Shown: positions 21,192 to 30,472 of the stretch, piece by piece
Numbering within the stretch: position 1 is the first letter of the stretch
Layout of the letters: each line of letters opens with the position of its first letter
From: Candidatus Xiphinematobacter sp. Idaho Grape
GTDB taxonomy: Bacteria > Verrucomicrobiota > Verrucomicrobiia > Chthoniobacterales > Xiphinematobacteraceae
Reading direction: 5' to 3'
Assembly (NCBI RefSeq): GCF_001318295.1
Contig: NZ_CP012665.1
Location: forward strand, 434,001 to 498,000
DNA: 64,000 nt
The notes under the pieces: generated by a model
Told to the model about the DNA's origin: nothing
The model's database searches: none
The model's input: the letters and a program-made list of their open reading frames with translations, nothing else
Translations under genes and position numbers: made by a program

Positions 21192-21956
21192 ATGCGGTTA
21201 AGGTTAATTATCAGTTACGATGGAGCGCCGTTTCTTGGATGGCAAAGCCAACTAAAAGGGGACACGGTCCAGGGTGTTGTCGAAAGGGCGTTTTTCAAGA
21301 TCGTTGGCAGGCGTGTTATCGTTCACGGAGCTAGTAGAACAGATGCTGGCGTACATGCCTTGGCACAATGCGCTCACGCAGATATACCGGATGGGCGGAT
21401 GGATCTTTCTGACTGGCGTCGGGCGCTAAATGCCAATCTTCCGGGGGCAGTTCGGATTTTGAAAGTGTTACAGACTGCTTCCAGCTTTCATGCGCGCTTT
21501 GCTTCCATTGGCAAGATCTATCGATACCGTATTTGGAACTCGGAAGTGCTCCCCCCCCTAGAGCGTGGCCGTGTTTGGCATGTACCCAACTTTCTTGATT
21601 TCGGGGCATTACGTTCTAATGTAACCCTCTTCGAGGGTCGACACAATTTTGTATCCTTCGCGGTTAATGGAAGCAACAACACAGACAATACTGTACGTAC
21701 ACTGCGCACCGTGCAAATTAGCCGTTGTTCTGGGGGGGAAGTTCGGCTGACCTTTGAGGGAGAGGGATTTCTCTACAAAATGATTCGTGTACTCACTGGG
21801 ACTCTCGTACGGCTTGGACAGAAAAAAGAGGATATTGGTTGGGTTTCTAGGCTACTGCTAGGTTCTTCGGTGAAAAGAAGGAAAAGTCTATGCATAGCTC
21901 CAGCACAAGGGCTATACCTTGTCCGAGTCCTTTATGGAAGGAAACCGAAATGCTGA
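21192..21956 (+). CDS. truA: tRNA pseudouridine(38-40) synthase
   Basis: Makes pseudouridine at positions 38-40 of tRNA anticodon arms. It has 254 residues from the ATG at 21192, matching the family; the upstream extension is not conserved. The catalytic aspartate is in GASRTDAGVHALAQ near residues 48-61, preceded by ISYDGAPFLGWQ near the N-terminus. GRHNFVSFAVNG and FLYKMIRVLTGTLV mark the second half. Confidence 0.93.
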   Translation: MRLRLIISYDGAPFLGWQSQLKGDTVQGVVERAFFKIVGRRVIVHGASRTDAGVHALAQCAHADIPDGRMDLSDWRRALNANLPGAVRILKVLQTASSFHARFASIGKIYRYRIWNSEVLPPLERGRVWHVPNFLDFGALRSNVTLFEGRHNFVSFAVNGSNNTDNTVRTLRTVQISRCSGGEVRLTFEGEGFLYKMIRVLTGTLVRLGQKKEDIGWVSRLLLGSSVKRRKSLCIAPAQGLYLVRVLYGRKPKC

Positions 21957-22261
21957 AAGATTGTATCTGACCTAGCTTCTCCTGCGCTCTGTCGGTCCGC
22001 CTTCTCTCTGAAAATGCGGGGAGATCCGGCTGCGAGTTTCTAGAGTTTCTAGATATAAGGTTGCCTAGTTGTGAGTCTTTTCGAGACAGTTTAGTATGTC
22101 CCCCCATACAAGGGAGGTAGTAGATTGGAAATACCACCGATGGCCAGAGCGTTTATATGATTGATTGCAAACCCAGTTGGTTCTGGTCTCTGCATAGGTG
22201 TCCTTACGAGAGGCAGCCCACTTCCCGTAGAGGTCGCTCTTCCCGACAGGAAATTAAGGAT
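21957..22261. other. Gap between truA and the amidase gene
   Basis: About 305 bases with no assigned gene. It holds a 9-bp tandem duplication (GAGTTTCTA twice, near 22034-22051). The stretch from 22157 is open into the amidase frame, but I consider it untranslated. Confidence 0.45.
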
Positions 22262-23263
22262 ATGAAAGACTGCTCGCCCCAGTTAAGAAGACAGCCCTCT
22301 CGCTTTCGGAGGCTCGTGGGGTCTTTTGTGCCTGTCCTGGGTGCGGTAGTTCTTCTGACTGGGAACGCTTCATCCAGTTTTAGACAGGGCGTCCCTTCGG
22401 CGTCCTCTCCGGTGGTCCTAAGCGAACAAAAAAGGAAGGAGCTCTTTCTCACAATCAGGAAAGGCGGCCCAGCTTACGTTCCTTTACCACTAACTGCTCT
22501 GCCTGCAGTGGCGACACAGCCTTGCCCAAATTTCCGTAAGGGGAGTGTTTTAGCTGCTGGATGGCCAGCAGATTCTTCCGAGAAGGCGCTAAGAGCTCAA
22601 CCAGCTTCTCCTAGAGTGTCTCCTCGACCTAGAATTCGATCAGCTTTGAAGAAAGATGGCCTTTGTACCACGGTCGCGACTACTCATACTGTCGAATCTA
22701 TCTTTCAGCAGAAGCCTGTAGTTGCCGGAAGTGCCAGGAGCTCCGGAAAGGAGCGTCGATATTTAACGCCAACTGTGCGCCGAGCTATTGATCGGGCACC
22801 TGTAAGGAGAGGCCGGTGGAAGTATATCATCATTCACAATAGCGGAACTCGGAGAGGTAACGCTCGTGCTTTTGATGCTTATCATCGGCGAGTGCGCCGG
22901 ATGAAGAATGGACTTGCCTACCACTTTGTTATAGGCAACGGTAGGCTCTCTAGAAATGGAGAAATTGAGGTGGGCAATCGCTGGAGGAAGCAGATCAATG
23001 GTGGGCATGTAGCAAGCGACTACTTGAATAATATTGCTATAGGGGTTTGCCTGGTAGGAGACTTTAATAGACATGCCCCAACTCCGCAGCAATTGGCTGC
23101 TTGCAAGGAGCTTACTTCTTGCTTGCAGGCTCGTGTTGTTGGACACCCCAGGAGACGCCGGGTCATGGTGCTTGGGCATCTGGAGGTTAATTCCAGGCCC
23201 ACGGACTGTCCTGGTCGGAGATTTTCTCTGCACTGGCTGCATAGGAAATTTCCAAGTAGGTGA
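22262..23263 (+). CDS. N-acetylmuramoyl-L-alanine amidase (Amidase_2/PGRP fold), exported
   Basis: Predicted zinc amidase that cuts between muramic acid and the stem peptide. It has 333 residues from the ATG at 22262, chosen because it gives a basic n-region and a hydrophobic segment (FVPVLGAVVLLTG) as signal or anchor, with AAGGA upstream. A Ser/Pro/Arg-rich linker of about 140 residues follows. The C-terminal amidase domain carries the first zinc histidine in YIIIHNSGT and YHFVIGNG, and the second half of the site in VLGHLEVNSRPTDCPGR. The catalytic Cys-Pro-Gly context is as in Amidase_2. A role in wall remodelling is inferred. Confidence 0.87.
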   Translation: MKDCSPQLRRQPSRFRRLVGSFVPVLGAVVLLTGNASSSFRQGVPSASSPVVLSEQKRKELFLTIRKGGPAYVPLPLTALPAVATQPCPNFRKGSVLAAGWPADSSEKALRAQPASPRVSPRPRIRSALKKDGLCTTVATTHTVESIFQQKPVVAGSARSSGKERRYLTPTVRRAIDRAPVRRGRWKYIIIHNSGTRRGNARAFDAYHRRVRRMKNGLAYHFVIGNGRLSRNGEIEVGNRWRKQINGGHVASDYLNNIAIGVCLVGDFNRHAPTPQQLAACKELTSCLQARVVGHPRRRRVMVLGHLEVNSRPTDCPGRRFSLHWLHRKFPSR

Positions 23264-23830
23264 AGGCTTTTGCAATGTGGAGGCAAAGTGGGCTTGCTGG
23301 ACATGCCACTAGTTTATCGCTCAAGGTGTTGGAGTAGGACCAGGGAAGGTAGGCACATCAGGGGGATTTTCTAGAATGGAGTGGTTGCAGATTGCCTGGC
23401 CCTAAAGGCATACCGGTGCAGCGCGGACTCTACTGGGGGAAAGAAGAAGGTGGGAAGGAATAATTTATACGGTGCGTGTCCAATTCTCTTTTCGCGCCAT
23501 AGAGTGACCAGCATTGTAGCTTCTCAGCATTAGTGAGAAATGGAGGAGAGAGGAGGTATTAATTGAGTTGGCTAAACAATGTAGGAGGGTTTGGGCTATT
23601 TTATCCGGCCAGGCTCTGTGCCCCACTTGGTCCCTACCGTTCTCTCCTTCTTCCAGACAGAGTTAACATGCTCTTCCCGTATGGTCTCTGCAAGTAGATG
23701 TTGCCCCATCTGAATTCATGTCCGAAATAGTACAAGTTTCCTTAAAAAATCTCTCTTTTACCCAAGGGATTTCCAAGTTGACACTAGGTGAGAATGTCTT
23801 CACGCTGCTACCCATCGATTTCCTTTTTTC
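23264..23830. other. Gene-free region upstream of rpmH
   Basis: About 567 bases. In many bacteria dnaA and oriC lie next to rpmH, so I looked for DnaA boxes (TTATNCACA or its complement) and found none convincing. A TTGACA occurs near 23777, but with no good -10 at the proper spacing. No tRNA or SRP RNA signature is seen. It presumably carries the rpmH promoter. Confidence 0.45.
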
Positions 23831-24004
23831 ATGAAACGTACTTATCAACCATCCAAACGCGCGCGCAAGCGGCAGTTTGGTTTTCGGGCACACATGAAAA
23901 CAAAGGCAGGCCGGTCCATTTTAAGCAGTCGGCGTCAACGTGGACGCAAACGCCTGCTGCCAAAAGGAGCTGAAGTTCCCTACCAACGGCATACTAAAGC
24001 CTAA
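23831..24004 (+). CDS. rpmH: 50S ribosomal protein L34
   Basis: Large-subunit protein. The start [20 protein letters not shown] and the RRQRGRKRL segment are diagnostic. At 57 residues it is longer than the usual 44-47, because the frame continues about 13 residues past the normal end ([16 protein letters not shown]). The ATG at 23831 follows TTTCCTTTTTTC, so there is no visible Shine-Dalgarno. It heads the rpmH-rnpA-yidD-yidC cluster; the stop is one base before the likely rnpA start. Confidence 0.95.
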   Translation: MKRTYQPSKRARKRQFGFRAHMKTKAGRSILSSRRQRGRKRLLPKGAEVPYQRHTKA

Positions 24005-24005
24005 G

Positions 24006-24416
24006 GTGGAGAGTCGGATTTTAGAACCAGTTGCTGACGGCCATAGTCGGCCAAAGGTTGTACGGTTAACTTCCTCTAAGGACTTCCGTAGAGTGACGAA
24101 ATTTGGTAGAACGATTCGTTCTTCCTTCTTGTGCATCTCGTACCTAGTGACGGAGAGCAGTGGGTGGGGGGATACGTGTCACGGTGGTTTGCGGGTCGGA
24201 TTAGTAGTATCTAGGAAGGTTGGGGGTGCGGTGGTGCGAAACCGCCTCCGGCGTAGGCTGAGGGAGATTTTTCGTAAGTTCCTCTTGCAAGGTTCCTCTT
24301 GCCATTGGATGGTAGTGACAGCACAGTCCGGAGCCGGTGCAATTGCATTTCCTGAACTGGAAAGGGAATGTTTATTTCTTGCACGTAAGCTTTTGATTTT
24401 ACCTTCTTCCCCGTGA
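24006..24416 (+). CDS. rnpA: RNase P protein component
   Basis: Basic protein subunit of RNase P, partner of the RNA at 14 kb. The RNR signature RKVGGAVVRNRLRRRLREIF lies in the middle, and the N-terminal LTSSKDFRRVTKFGR matches the family. There is no ATG: I take the GTG at 24006, one base after the rpmH stop, giving 136 residues. An earlier GTG at 23940 would overlap rpmH by 65 bases and add a non-conserved tail. The stop overlaps the yidD start as GTGA. The insert SSGWGDTCHGG before the RNR motif is slightly longer than usual. Confidence 0.9.
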   Translation: MESRILEPVADGHSRPKVVRLTSSKDFRRVTKFGRTIRSSFLCISYLVTESSGWGDTCHGGLRVGLVVSRKVGGAVVRNRLRRRLREIFRKFLLQGSSCHWMVVTAQSGAGAIAFPELERECLFLARKLLILPSSP

Positions 24417-24682
24417 GAAAACTTCTTTTGCTCCCATTGAAGGGGTACCGCTTTCTTGTTTCTCCCTGCCTCCATATTCTTGTGGGGCCTGGCTGTGGGT
24501 GCCGGTTTGAGCCTACTTGCTCCCGGTATGCAACAGAAGCTATCCAAGTGCACGGGCTTTTACGTGGGTCGGTATTAACACTCTCTCGTATTTGCAAATG
24601 CCATCCTTGGGGCGGATGGGGTTACGATCCCGTTCCACGATTCCGTTCCAGGGCTTCCGTCTCCAAATTGCATGGACCGTAA
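24413..24682 (+). CDS. yidD: Membrane protein insertion efficiency factor YidD
   Basis: Small membrane-associated protein of 89 residues that assists YidC-dependent insertion. The hallmark CRFEPTCSRYATEAI with three cysteines is near residues 30-45, then CHPWGGWGYDPVP near 63-75. It starts with GTG at 24413, overlapping the rnpA stop by four bases, and ends 11 bases inside yidC. This is strong evidence of a coupled operon. Confidence 0.95.
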   Translation: MRKLLLLPLKGYRFLVSPCLHILVGPGCGCRFEPTCSRYATEAIQVHGLLRGSVLTLSRICKCHPWGGWGYDPVPRFRSRASVSKLHGP

Positions 24683-26363
24683 ATCTTGGATCGGGCTTAT
24701 TTTGTCCATTACCGGTCTAATTGCCTGGGAGTGGTTCTATCTTAAGAACTTTGCTCCCGGACAAGACTACTCGAAAAGTCCTTCCCAGGCAACTTCTGCC
24801 CCCTCCTTTTCAGTCCCATCTTCTCCACGCCTCCCCCCTTCTCCCTTACCGATTATCTCCGAGACTGCTATGCTACGTAATTCTACAGCAGATTATTGGT
24901 TTACCGGCTTTTTTGGAGGGATTTCCAAAATTGTCGTCCAAAAGCACTTAGGAGATGATCGTACGCCAATTTTGCTCAGTAGTGATTCTAGACTCCCTAT
25001 CGGGGCCCTCTGGGTAACCCCTACCACCCTCATGGAGGGGTTTGCAATGACAACTGATAGGGCCACGCACTCTGTAACTTTTACTAAAGCCTCTGAAAAC
25101 GGTATACAAATCACTAAGCGTTTTTTTCTTCTTCCCGATAAAGACCGATCCAATCAATACAGAATCCGGCTTGAGGTTTCCTTTTGCAATCCCACTTCTT
25201 CCGATATCTACTGGCCATCCTATTGGATTAGCGTTGGGAATGCGGCTCCCATTCATTCCAGCGATCTCCCGAGTTATACCCAACTCAGTTGGTCAAATGG
25301 CGGTAGATTAACTTCCATTAATGTAGACTGGTTCGATGGCTCCAAAATTCCGCTTCTCGGGATCGAAAGGCGTACGCCTGCTAAGCTCTACCAGCGTAGA
25401 GTTCCCTCCGTTAAGTGGGCTTCCGTGAGCAACCAGTACTTTTGTACTTTTCTTATGGTGTCTGATTCATCAGGAGACGGTGTGTGGGCGAGTCGGATAC
25501 CCTTGCGTGGTGATTCGCAGTCATATGGAATTGAGGGAAGGATAGAGCTACCCGGATTTCGGTTGGCATCTGGAAAGACCAGGGTGCAATCCTTCACTAT
25601 CTACTCTGGCCCTAAGGAATTGAACCGCCTGCAGGTCATGGGTGATGGACAAGAAGGTATCTTGCAATACGGTCTATTCGGATTTGTCAGCGAGCGGTTG
25701 CTCTGGATAATGAACTGGTTCTACGGTGTGTTCGGAAACTATGCGTGGGCTATTATTGCGCTAACATTGTTAATAAAACTAGGCCTTTGGCCTTTGCAGA
25801 ACAGGGCTACACGAGCTATGCGGCAGATGTCTCTGCTTGCACCCAAGGTCACCGAATTACGAGAAAAATATAAGGACGATTCCCAAAAGACGAATGAGGA
25901 AATGATGAAACTGTACCGTGAATACGGCGTAAATCCTTTTGGCGGTTGTCTTCCTATGTTGGTACAAATTCCAATTTTCTTCGGGTTTTACACTATGCTG
26001 GGTACTTCTATTGAATTGCGAAATAGCTCATTCCTTTGGATTCGTGATCTTTCTCAACCAGACACTGTGTTGCATTTGCTAGGATTTCCGATCAATCTGT
26101 TGCCTATTCTGATGGCAGGTACAATGATATGGCAAATGGCTATCTCTCCAAAGAGTGGCGATGTGCTGCAACAGAAGATCTTCTACTTTATGCCACTTAT
26201 TTTCCTTGCATTTTGTTACAACTACGCCAGTGGGCTAGCGCTTTATTGGACTACTCAGAACGTTTTCTCCATAGTCCAGCTCTATCTGACTAGGAATAGT
26301 CCGTTGCCTCAGCTTGAAAGGAAGGTGGCGATAACACGGAAGAAGGAACATTTTGGTAAGTAG
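24672..26363 (+). CDS. yidC: Membrane protein insertase YidC
   Basis: Inserts and folds inner-membrane proteins with or without Sec. It has 563 residues, the long Gram-negative form. A first transmembrane segment is at 5-22, followed by a Ser/Pro-rich stretch and the large periplasmic beta domain to about 335. The conserved 60KD_IMP core has WFYGVFGNYAWAII, then the amphipathic region KVTELREKYKDD, NPFGGCLPMLVQIPIFFGFY, and the final hydrophobic helices. The presence of the periplasmic domain supports a diderm envelope. Confidence 0.96.
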   Translation: MDRKSWIGLILSITGLIAWEWFYLKNFAPGQDYSKSPSQATSAPSFSVPSSPRLPPSPLPIISETAMLRNSTADYWFTGFFGGISKIVVQKHLGDDRTPILLSSDSRLPIGALWVTPTTLMEGFAMTTDRATHSVTFTKASENGIQITKRFFLLPDKDRSNQYRIRLEVSFCNPTSSDIYWPSYWISVGNAAPIHSSDLPSYTQLSWSNGGRLTSINVDWFDGSKIPLLGIERRTPAKLYQRRVPSVKWASVSNQYFCTFLMVSDSSGDGVWASRIPLRGDSQSYGIEGRIELPGFRLASGKTRVQSFTIYSGPKELNRLQVMGDGQEGILQYGLFGFVSERLLWIMNWFYGVFGNYAWAIIALTLLIKLGLWPLQNRATRAMRQMSLLAPKVTELREKYKDDSQKTNEEMMKLYREYGVNPFGGCLPMLVQIPIFFGFYTMLGTSIELRNSSFLWIRDLSQPDTVLHLLGFPINLLPILMAGTMIWQMAISPKSGDVLQQKIFYFMPLIFLAFCYNYASGLALYWTTQNVFSIVQLYLTRNSPLPQLERKVAITRKKEHFGK

Positions 26364-26375
26364 TATAATCCTGTC

Positions 26376-27242
26376 CTAAAAAACAGTGGGCTGGCCTTCC
26401 AGCAAGACGTGAATTTGGGTAGCCAAGCCGATCCTGGTTGCCTGCTTCAGCAAGCGCATAAGAGGTTCATCTAAAGGCTCATAGCTAAGTCGGAAAGTAC
26501 CATAGTGCATGGGGATGAAGATCTGAGCCCCTAACTCTTGGAAAGCCTGTAACGCCTCTTCTGGATTCATGTGCACATCTCTCTGTAGTGGAGGGTCGTA
26601 TGCGCCGATAGGCAAAAGCGCCACATCAATGGGGCGTCGCTGTGCAATTTTCTTAAAACCATCAAAGTAAGCGCTGTCGCCACAGTGGAAAATGGTACGT
26701 CCTCTATACTCGATCAAAAATCCTCCAAAGCCTCGATGGGTATCATGCAGCACACGCGCCCCCCAGTGGGCAGCAGGCGTCAAGGTGATCTGTAACAAAC
26801 CATGCTTGTAGGACTGCCACGTTCTTAACTCCTGGATTTTTTGAAATCCCAATCCATGGACCAAGTTGCCAACATTAATGGGAACAATAATTGATTGGTC
26901 AGCGGCGATGGCTCGTAAAGTCTTGCGATCCAAATGGTCAAAGTGAGCGTGCGTTACCAGTACTAAATCGATAAAGGGCAGGTCATGGAGCTCAAAACCA
27001 GGATACCGTACGCGTTTAATGATCTTTAGCCACTTTGCCCAATTAGGGTCAATTAGGATACTATGCTCGAGCGTTTGAATCAAAAAAGAAGCGTGACCGG
27101 CCCAGGTTATACAGATCTGGTTCCCAATTAAAGCTGGAAAATGGATAACTCTTCTCCGCAGCCCCCGGCGGCGTTCAAGCAAAGAAGGGATAAGAATATC
27201 CCCTAGAAAACTCCTCTTGCGCCGTCCCTCTGCTAACTGCAT
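26376..27242 (-). CDS. Metallo-beta-lactamase-fold hydrolase (NAPE-PLD/UlaG-like)
   Basis: MBL-fold hydrolase of 288 residues. Metal ligands are VTHAHFDHLD (His98, His100, Asp102, His103), AAHWGAR near 158, FHCGDSAYFDGF near 190 and PMHYGTF near 247. The pattern, with an N-terminal basic stretch and ITWAGHASFLIQ, fits the lactamase_B_2 group that includes NAPE-hydrolysing phospholipase D and UlaG-like lactonases. No signal peptide is seen. The ATG at 27242 is clear. It is convergent with yidC, 12 bases apart. The substrate is not predictable. Confidence 0.85.
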   Translation of the reverse strand: MQLAEGRRKRSFLGDILIPSLLERRRGLRRRVIHFPALIGNQICITWAGHASFLIQTLEHSILIDPNWAKWLKIIKRVRYPGFELHDLPFIDLVLVTHAHFDHLDRKTLRAIAADQSIIVPINVGNLVHGLGFQKIQELRTWQSYKHGLLQITLTPAAHWGARVLHDTHRGFGGFLIEYRGRTIFHCGDSAYFDGFKKIAQRRPIDVALLPIGAYDPPLQRDVHMNPEEALQAFQELGAQIFIPMHYGTFRLSYEPLDEPLMRLLKQATRIGLATQIHVLLEGQPTVF

Positions 27243-27407
27243 GCTAGTGCGATTTTAAATAGAAATAGGGCAGGGTAACACTTCCTTGCTGATCGCTTCC
27301 TATCTCCATAAATCTTTCAGTTAAGACTTCTTGAAATACTACTAATGCTTTGCCCCACTTGCCAGCCTCCTCATCTCAGAGGGAAGTTATCCAGCTAATT
27401 GAGAAGA

Positions 27408-28037
27408 ATGCCAGAAGAACTTGCGTGTAGGGCATGCTCTCTTGAAAAAGACATAGCCCTTCTCCATAGGCAAAAAGCGGAACTGAGAGCTTTTGCGAGG
27501 GTGATTCTGACTCAAACGAGTCATTCTGCTTTCCTACTGCGATCGGAAAATATGCGCAACATTCTTTGTGCTTCTCCAGTGTGGAACACCTCCCGCTCCA
27601 TACTAGCATTTGCTCCTACTATCTCCGAACCAAATCTTTTACCAGCAGACTTTCGGGAAAGGGACATTTTTTGCCTTAAAAGGCTAAATTCACACTATAA
27701 ACCAGTAGCAATCTACTCCCGTAGGGACCTAAAATTAGGCCCATTAGGAATCCTAGAGCCCAACTCGAAGAGAACCTTCCCTCTAGGAAAAATTGACCTT
27801 ATCCTAGTCCCTGGGTTAGCTTTTGATCTAAGGGGGGGAAGGCTTGGGCGAGGCGGGGGGCATTATGACAGAATCCTCTCACGTCCGGATTGTGTCGGAA
27901 AAGTCATAGGCGTATGCTACGCTGCGCAGGTGGTAGAGTATGTCCCTAGGGAAAGGCATGATCTTCCGGTTGGCGCGTTACTGACAGAAAAAGGGTTAGT
28001 CGAAATTACCTCCCCCCTAAATCCCCAGACATTTTGA
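27408..28037 (+). CDS. ygfA: 5-formyltetrahydrofolate cyclo-ligase
   Basis: ATP-dependent conversion of 5-formyl-THF to 5,10-methenyl-THF, a folate salvage step. It has 209 residues from the ATG at 27408; a TTG at 27399 is possible. The family signature RLGRGGGHYDRIL is near 147-159, preceded by DLILVPGLAFDL. KAELRAFARVIL in the N-terminal part resembles the usual K..LR. The product would serve the folA-thyA folate pool also encoded here. Confidence 0.9.
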   Translation: MPEELACRACSLEKDIALLHRQKAELRAFARVILTQTSHSAFLLRSENMRNILCASPVWNTSRSILAFAPTISEPNLLPADFRERDIFCLKRLNSHYKPVAIYSRRDLKLGPLGILEPNSKRTFPLGKIDLILVPGLAFDLRGGRLGRGGGHYDRILSRPDCVGKVIGVCYAAQVVEYVPRERHDLPVGALLTEKGLVEITSPLNPQTF

Positions 28038-28120
28038 GGAAGGCTCCAACGAATCATTTTTCAGGCTTACAGAAAATCTAACCGAAGCGACACGCTAGGC
28101 GATGGTTTCTTAGGATTTAA

Positions 28121-29197
28121 CTAGGTTGGATCTTTGGTAAGAAGTAAGCGTTCGGTAGTTTCCCAATCCATACAGGAATCAGTGATGGAAACTCCGTACT
28201 GAAGTTGAGAAAGGTCCTGCGGGAGAGCCTGGCTTCCAGAGCGTAGATTGCTCTCCAACATCATGCCTATAATATCTCTTCTTCCAGCTGCTCGCTGCTC
28301 TAGAACATTCTCCCAAACTAAAGGCTGACGATGTGGGTCTTTACCCGAATTGCTATGGCTGCAATCCACCATAATTGCAAGAGGAAGGCCGGCCTTACGC
28401 AGTAGTTCGACCGCAGCAGCAGTTTGGTGTGGCTCGTAATTAGATCCCTCTCGACCACCACGAAGGACGATATGACTATCTGGGTTGCCAGTCGTTTTGA
28501 TGATACTAGTACGACCATTCTGATCCATCCCTAAAAAGCTGTGTGGGATGCGGGCAGAACGCATGGCATCAATGGCTGTTTGAATGCTACCGTCAGTGCT
28601 ATTCTTAAAACCAACGGGCATAGAAAGACCGCTAGCTAATTCGCGATGGGTCTGTGACTCTGTTGTCCGTGCTCCGATGGCAGACCAAGAAATCAAGTCA
28701 CCAATATACTGGGGAATAATAGGGTCTAGAAATTCAGTTCCTGTTGGTAACCCGAGCTCTAGGATATCGATAAGAAGCTTGCGAGCTAAAGCGATACCAC
28801 GCGCTAAGTCGCACGAATCGTTGAGATAAGGATCATTAATAAACCCTTTCCAGCCGACGGTCGTGCGTGGCTTTTCGAAGTAGACGCGCATGATGATATG
28901 AAAACGCTCCGCCACTCTGTGTTTTAACTTAGCCAACCTGGCAGCATACTCCAAAGCCGCTTGTGTGTCGTGAATAGAGCAAGGCCCAACAATGACCATT
29001 ATACGCTGATCTTTGCCTCGCAAAATACGACGCTCTACTTCTCTGCTCTCTAAGACAAGATGCTGGATGGTTAAGGTGCTAGGAAGCTCTTTTTTAATTT
29101 GGACAGGAGCGACAAGACGCGTTAGATCCTTAACGCGCGAGTTCTCTACCGGGGAAGATCCCAGCGGGGAGTGCAAAGATGATGCGTCAGATTTCAA
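28121..29197 (-). CDS. aroG: 3-deoxy-D-arabino-heptulosonate-7-phosphate (DAHP) synthase, AroFGH type
   Basis: Condenses PEP and erythrose-4-phosphate, the entry to the shikimate pathway. It has 358 residues, the type I-alpha length. Motifs are VGPCSIHD near 70, MRVYFEKPRTTVGWKG near 103-118, GARTTESQTHRELASGLSMPVGFKN near 175-200, and a conserved DCSHSNSGKD near 277. The only suitable start is TTG at 29197 without a clear RBS; later starts would remove conserved sequence. Feedback by an aromatic amino acid is usual in the family, but the specificity is not evident. Confidence 0.94.
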   Translation of the reverse strand: MKSDASSLHSPLGSSPVENSRVKDLTRLVAPVQIKKELPSTLTIQHLVLESREVERRILRGKDQRIMVIVGPCSIHDTQAALEYAARLAKLKHRVAERFHIIMRVYFEKPRTTVGWKGFINDPYLNDSCDLARGIALARKLLIDILELGLPTGTEFLDPIIPQYIGDLISWSAIGARTTESQTHRELASGLSMPVGFKNSTDGSIQTAIDAMRSARIPHSFLGMDQNGRTSIIKTTGNPDSHIVLRGGREGSNYEPHQTAAAVELLRKAGLPLAIMVDCSHSNSGKDPHRQPLVWENVLEQRAAGRRDIIGMMLESNLRSGSQALPQDLSQLQYGVSITDSCMDWETTERLLLTKDPT

Positions 29198-29644
29198 TCA
29201 AGGGATATGGTACTCTATTTCTTCTAGTTTGTTAATGAATTTAACAGTGGTGGACTATGTATGATATATAGAAACAGGGAACGCAATTAGGAAAACATGG
29301 AAACCCGTATAGAAAAAGAATGAGAAAAAATGTAGATGTCGTCTACTTGATGGTGCCGGTTGTGGGAAGACGCAAAAGCTGAAAATTGCAACACCCTATC
29401 CACCTCTACATCTCCCTAGAGAAGCTAGCGCCTTTCCAACAAGGAGGGAAGGGAAGTTGCTTGGATAGAAACAATTGTTAATAGAACAAACTGTGGATTG
29501 AATCGCTGACTGCAAGAGCAATGGTTGTTGAACGGCTTCATCCAATGTACTTACTTTCCCGTCGAGTGTGCTTCGAGCCTTTTTATCCTAGGAGCATGCT
29601 CAAGTTTGATATTCATCAAAATTTATCATAGTGGTGTTCGGTCT
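29198..29644. other. Intergenic region between DAHP synthase and HTH-MBL gene
   Basis: About 447 bases between divergent genes. The stretch 29525-29644 is open in the HTH-MBL frame but looks non-coding (cysteine/phenylalanine-rich, not conserved). A-rich sequence lies at 29270-29330. No RNA gene is recognised. Confidence 0.45.
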
Positions 29645-30472
29645 ATGCCTACAGAGCCTCTTGAGGACTCTTCTAGTGATATTTTGTGTAAGGCTATGCG
29701 TGGCCTAGAACTTTCCCCGGCAGAAGTAGCAAAGAAAGCCCAACTGCCTTTGGAACACGTCAACGCTTTGTTAAGTGGCGAAGGAGACGAGTTAAGTTTG
29801 CAGCTCGTTGCTACGGTCTTGCATCTTCATCCGAAACGGTTGTTATCCATTCGTCGCAATGAGTATCACCCCCGCATCTCCTGCCCACCAAAAGAGTGGC
29901 GTCGATTTCAGACGGACTTTGTAGGCACATTGGTTAATTCGTACCTAATATGGGATACCACAGCCCACTCTGCGGCTGCATTCGATACCGGATCAGATGC
30001 TTCGGGACTGCTCAACTGTCTAACTAAATACCAGCTGCAGTTAAAATTTCTCTTCTTGACCCATTCCCATGGCGACCATGTTTTCGATTTGGATCGCATT
30101 GTAGAAAAAACCGGTGCTGCTGCGTGGATTGCCGAGGAATTACCAGGGACGCAACTTTTGCAGCCTGGACAAACATTCTTGATGGGTGGTTTTGTAATAG
30201 AGGCACGACGAACCTGTGGGCATTCGCCATCAGGGATTACCTATGTCGTCCATAACCAAAAATATTCAGCCGCTTTTGTGGGGGATGCGCTTCTCGCTGG
30301 CTCCATAGGGATGCCTAGTTTTTCCTATCAGAAAGCTTTACAAACCTGCGTATTAAGCATCTTTTCCCTTCCCGAGCATACACTTCTGTGTCCTGGACAC
30401 GGCCCTCTAACCTCTGTTGGAGAGGAAAAGGCTTCCAATCCGTTTTTTCCTTTGGAAGTTCCTGAATACTAG
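29645..30472 (+). CDS. Helix-turn-helix / metallo-beta-lactamase fusion protein
   Basis: A 275-residue protein combining two parts. Residues about 10-65 look like an XRE-type HTH (LCKAMRGLELSPAEVAKKAQLPLEHVNALL), and 75-270 form an MBL hydrolase domain. Metal-site motifs are LTHSHGDHVFDLD (His140, His142, Asp144, His145), TCGHSPSG near 191, FVGDALLAG near 210 and CPGHGPLT near 249. The MBL part resembles glyoxalase II-type and persulfide dioxygenase-type hydrolases. The start ATG at 29645 was chosen because the domain begins here. A sensor-like or DNA-linked role is speculation; the HTH may serve protein contacts instead. Confidence 0.8.
   Translation: MPTEPLEDSSSDILCKAMRGLELSPAEVAKKAQLPLEHVNALLSGEGDELSLQLVATVLHLHPKRLLSIRRNEYHPRISCPPKEWRRFQTDFVGTLVNSYLIWDTTAHSAAAFDTGSDASGLLNCLTKYQLQLKFLFLTHSHGDHVFDLDRIVEKTGAAAWIAEELPGTQLLQPGQTFLMGGFVIEARRTCGHSPSGITYVVHNQKYSAAFVGDALLAGSIGMPSFSYQKALQTCVLSIFSLPEHTLLCPGHGPLTSVGEEKASNPFFPLEVPEY

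Noticed and set aside
23264-23830. Origin of replication next to rpmH
   Set aside because: No dnaA gene and no cluster of DnaA boxes could be seen; position alone is not enough.
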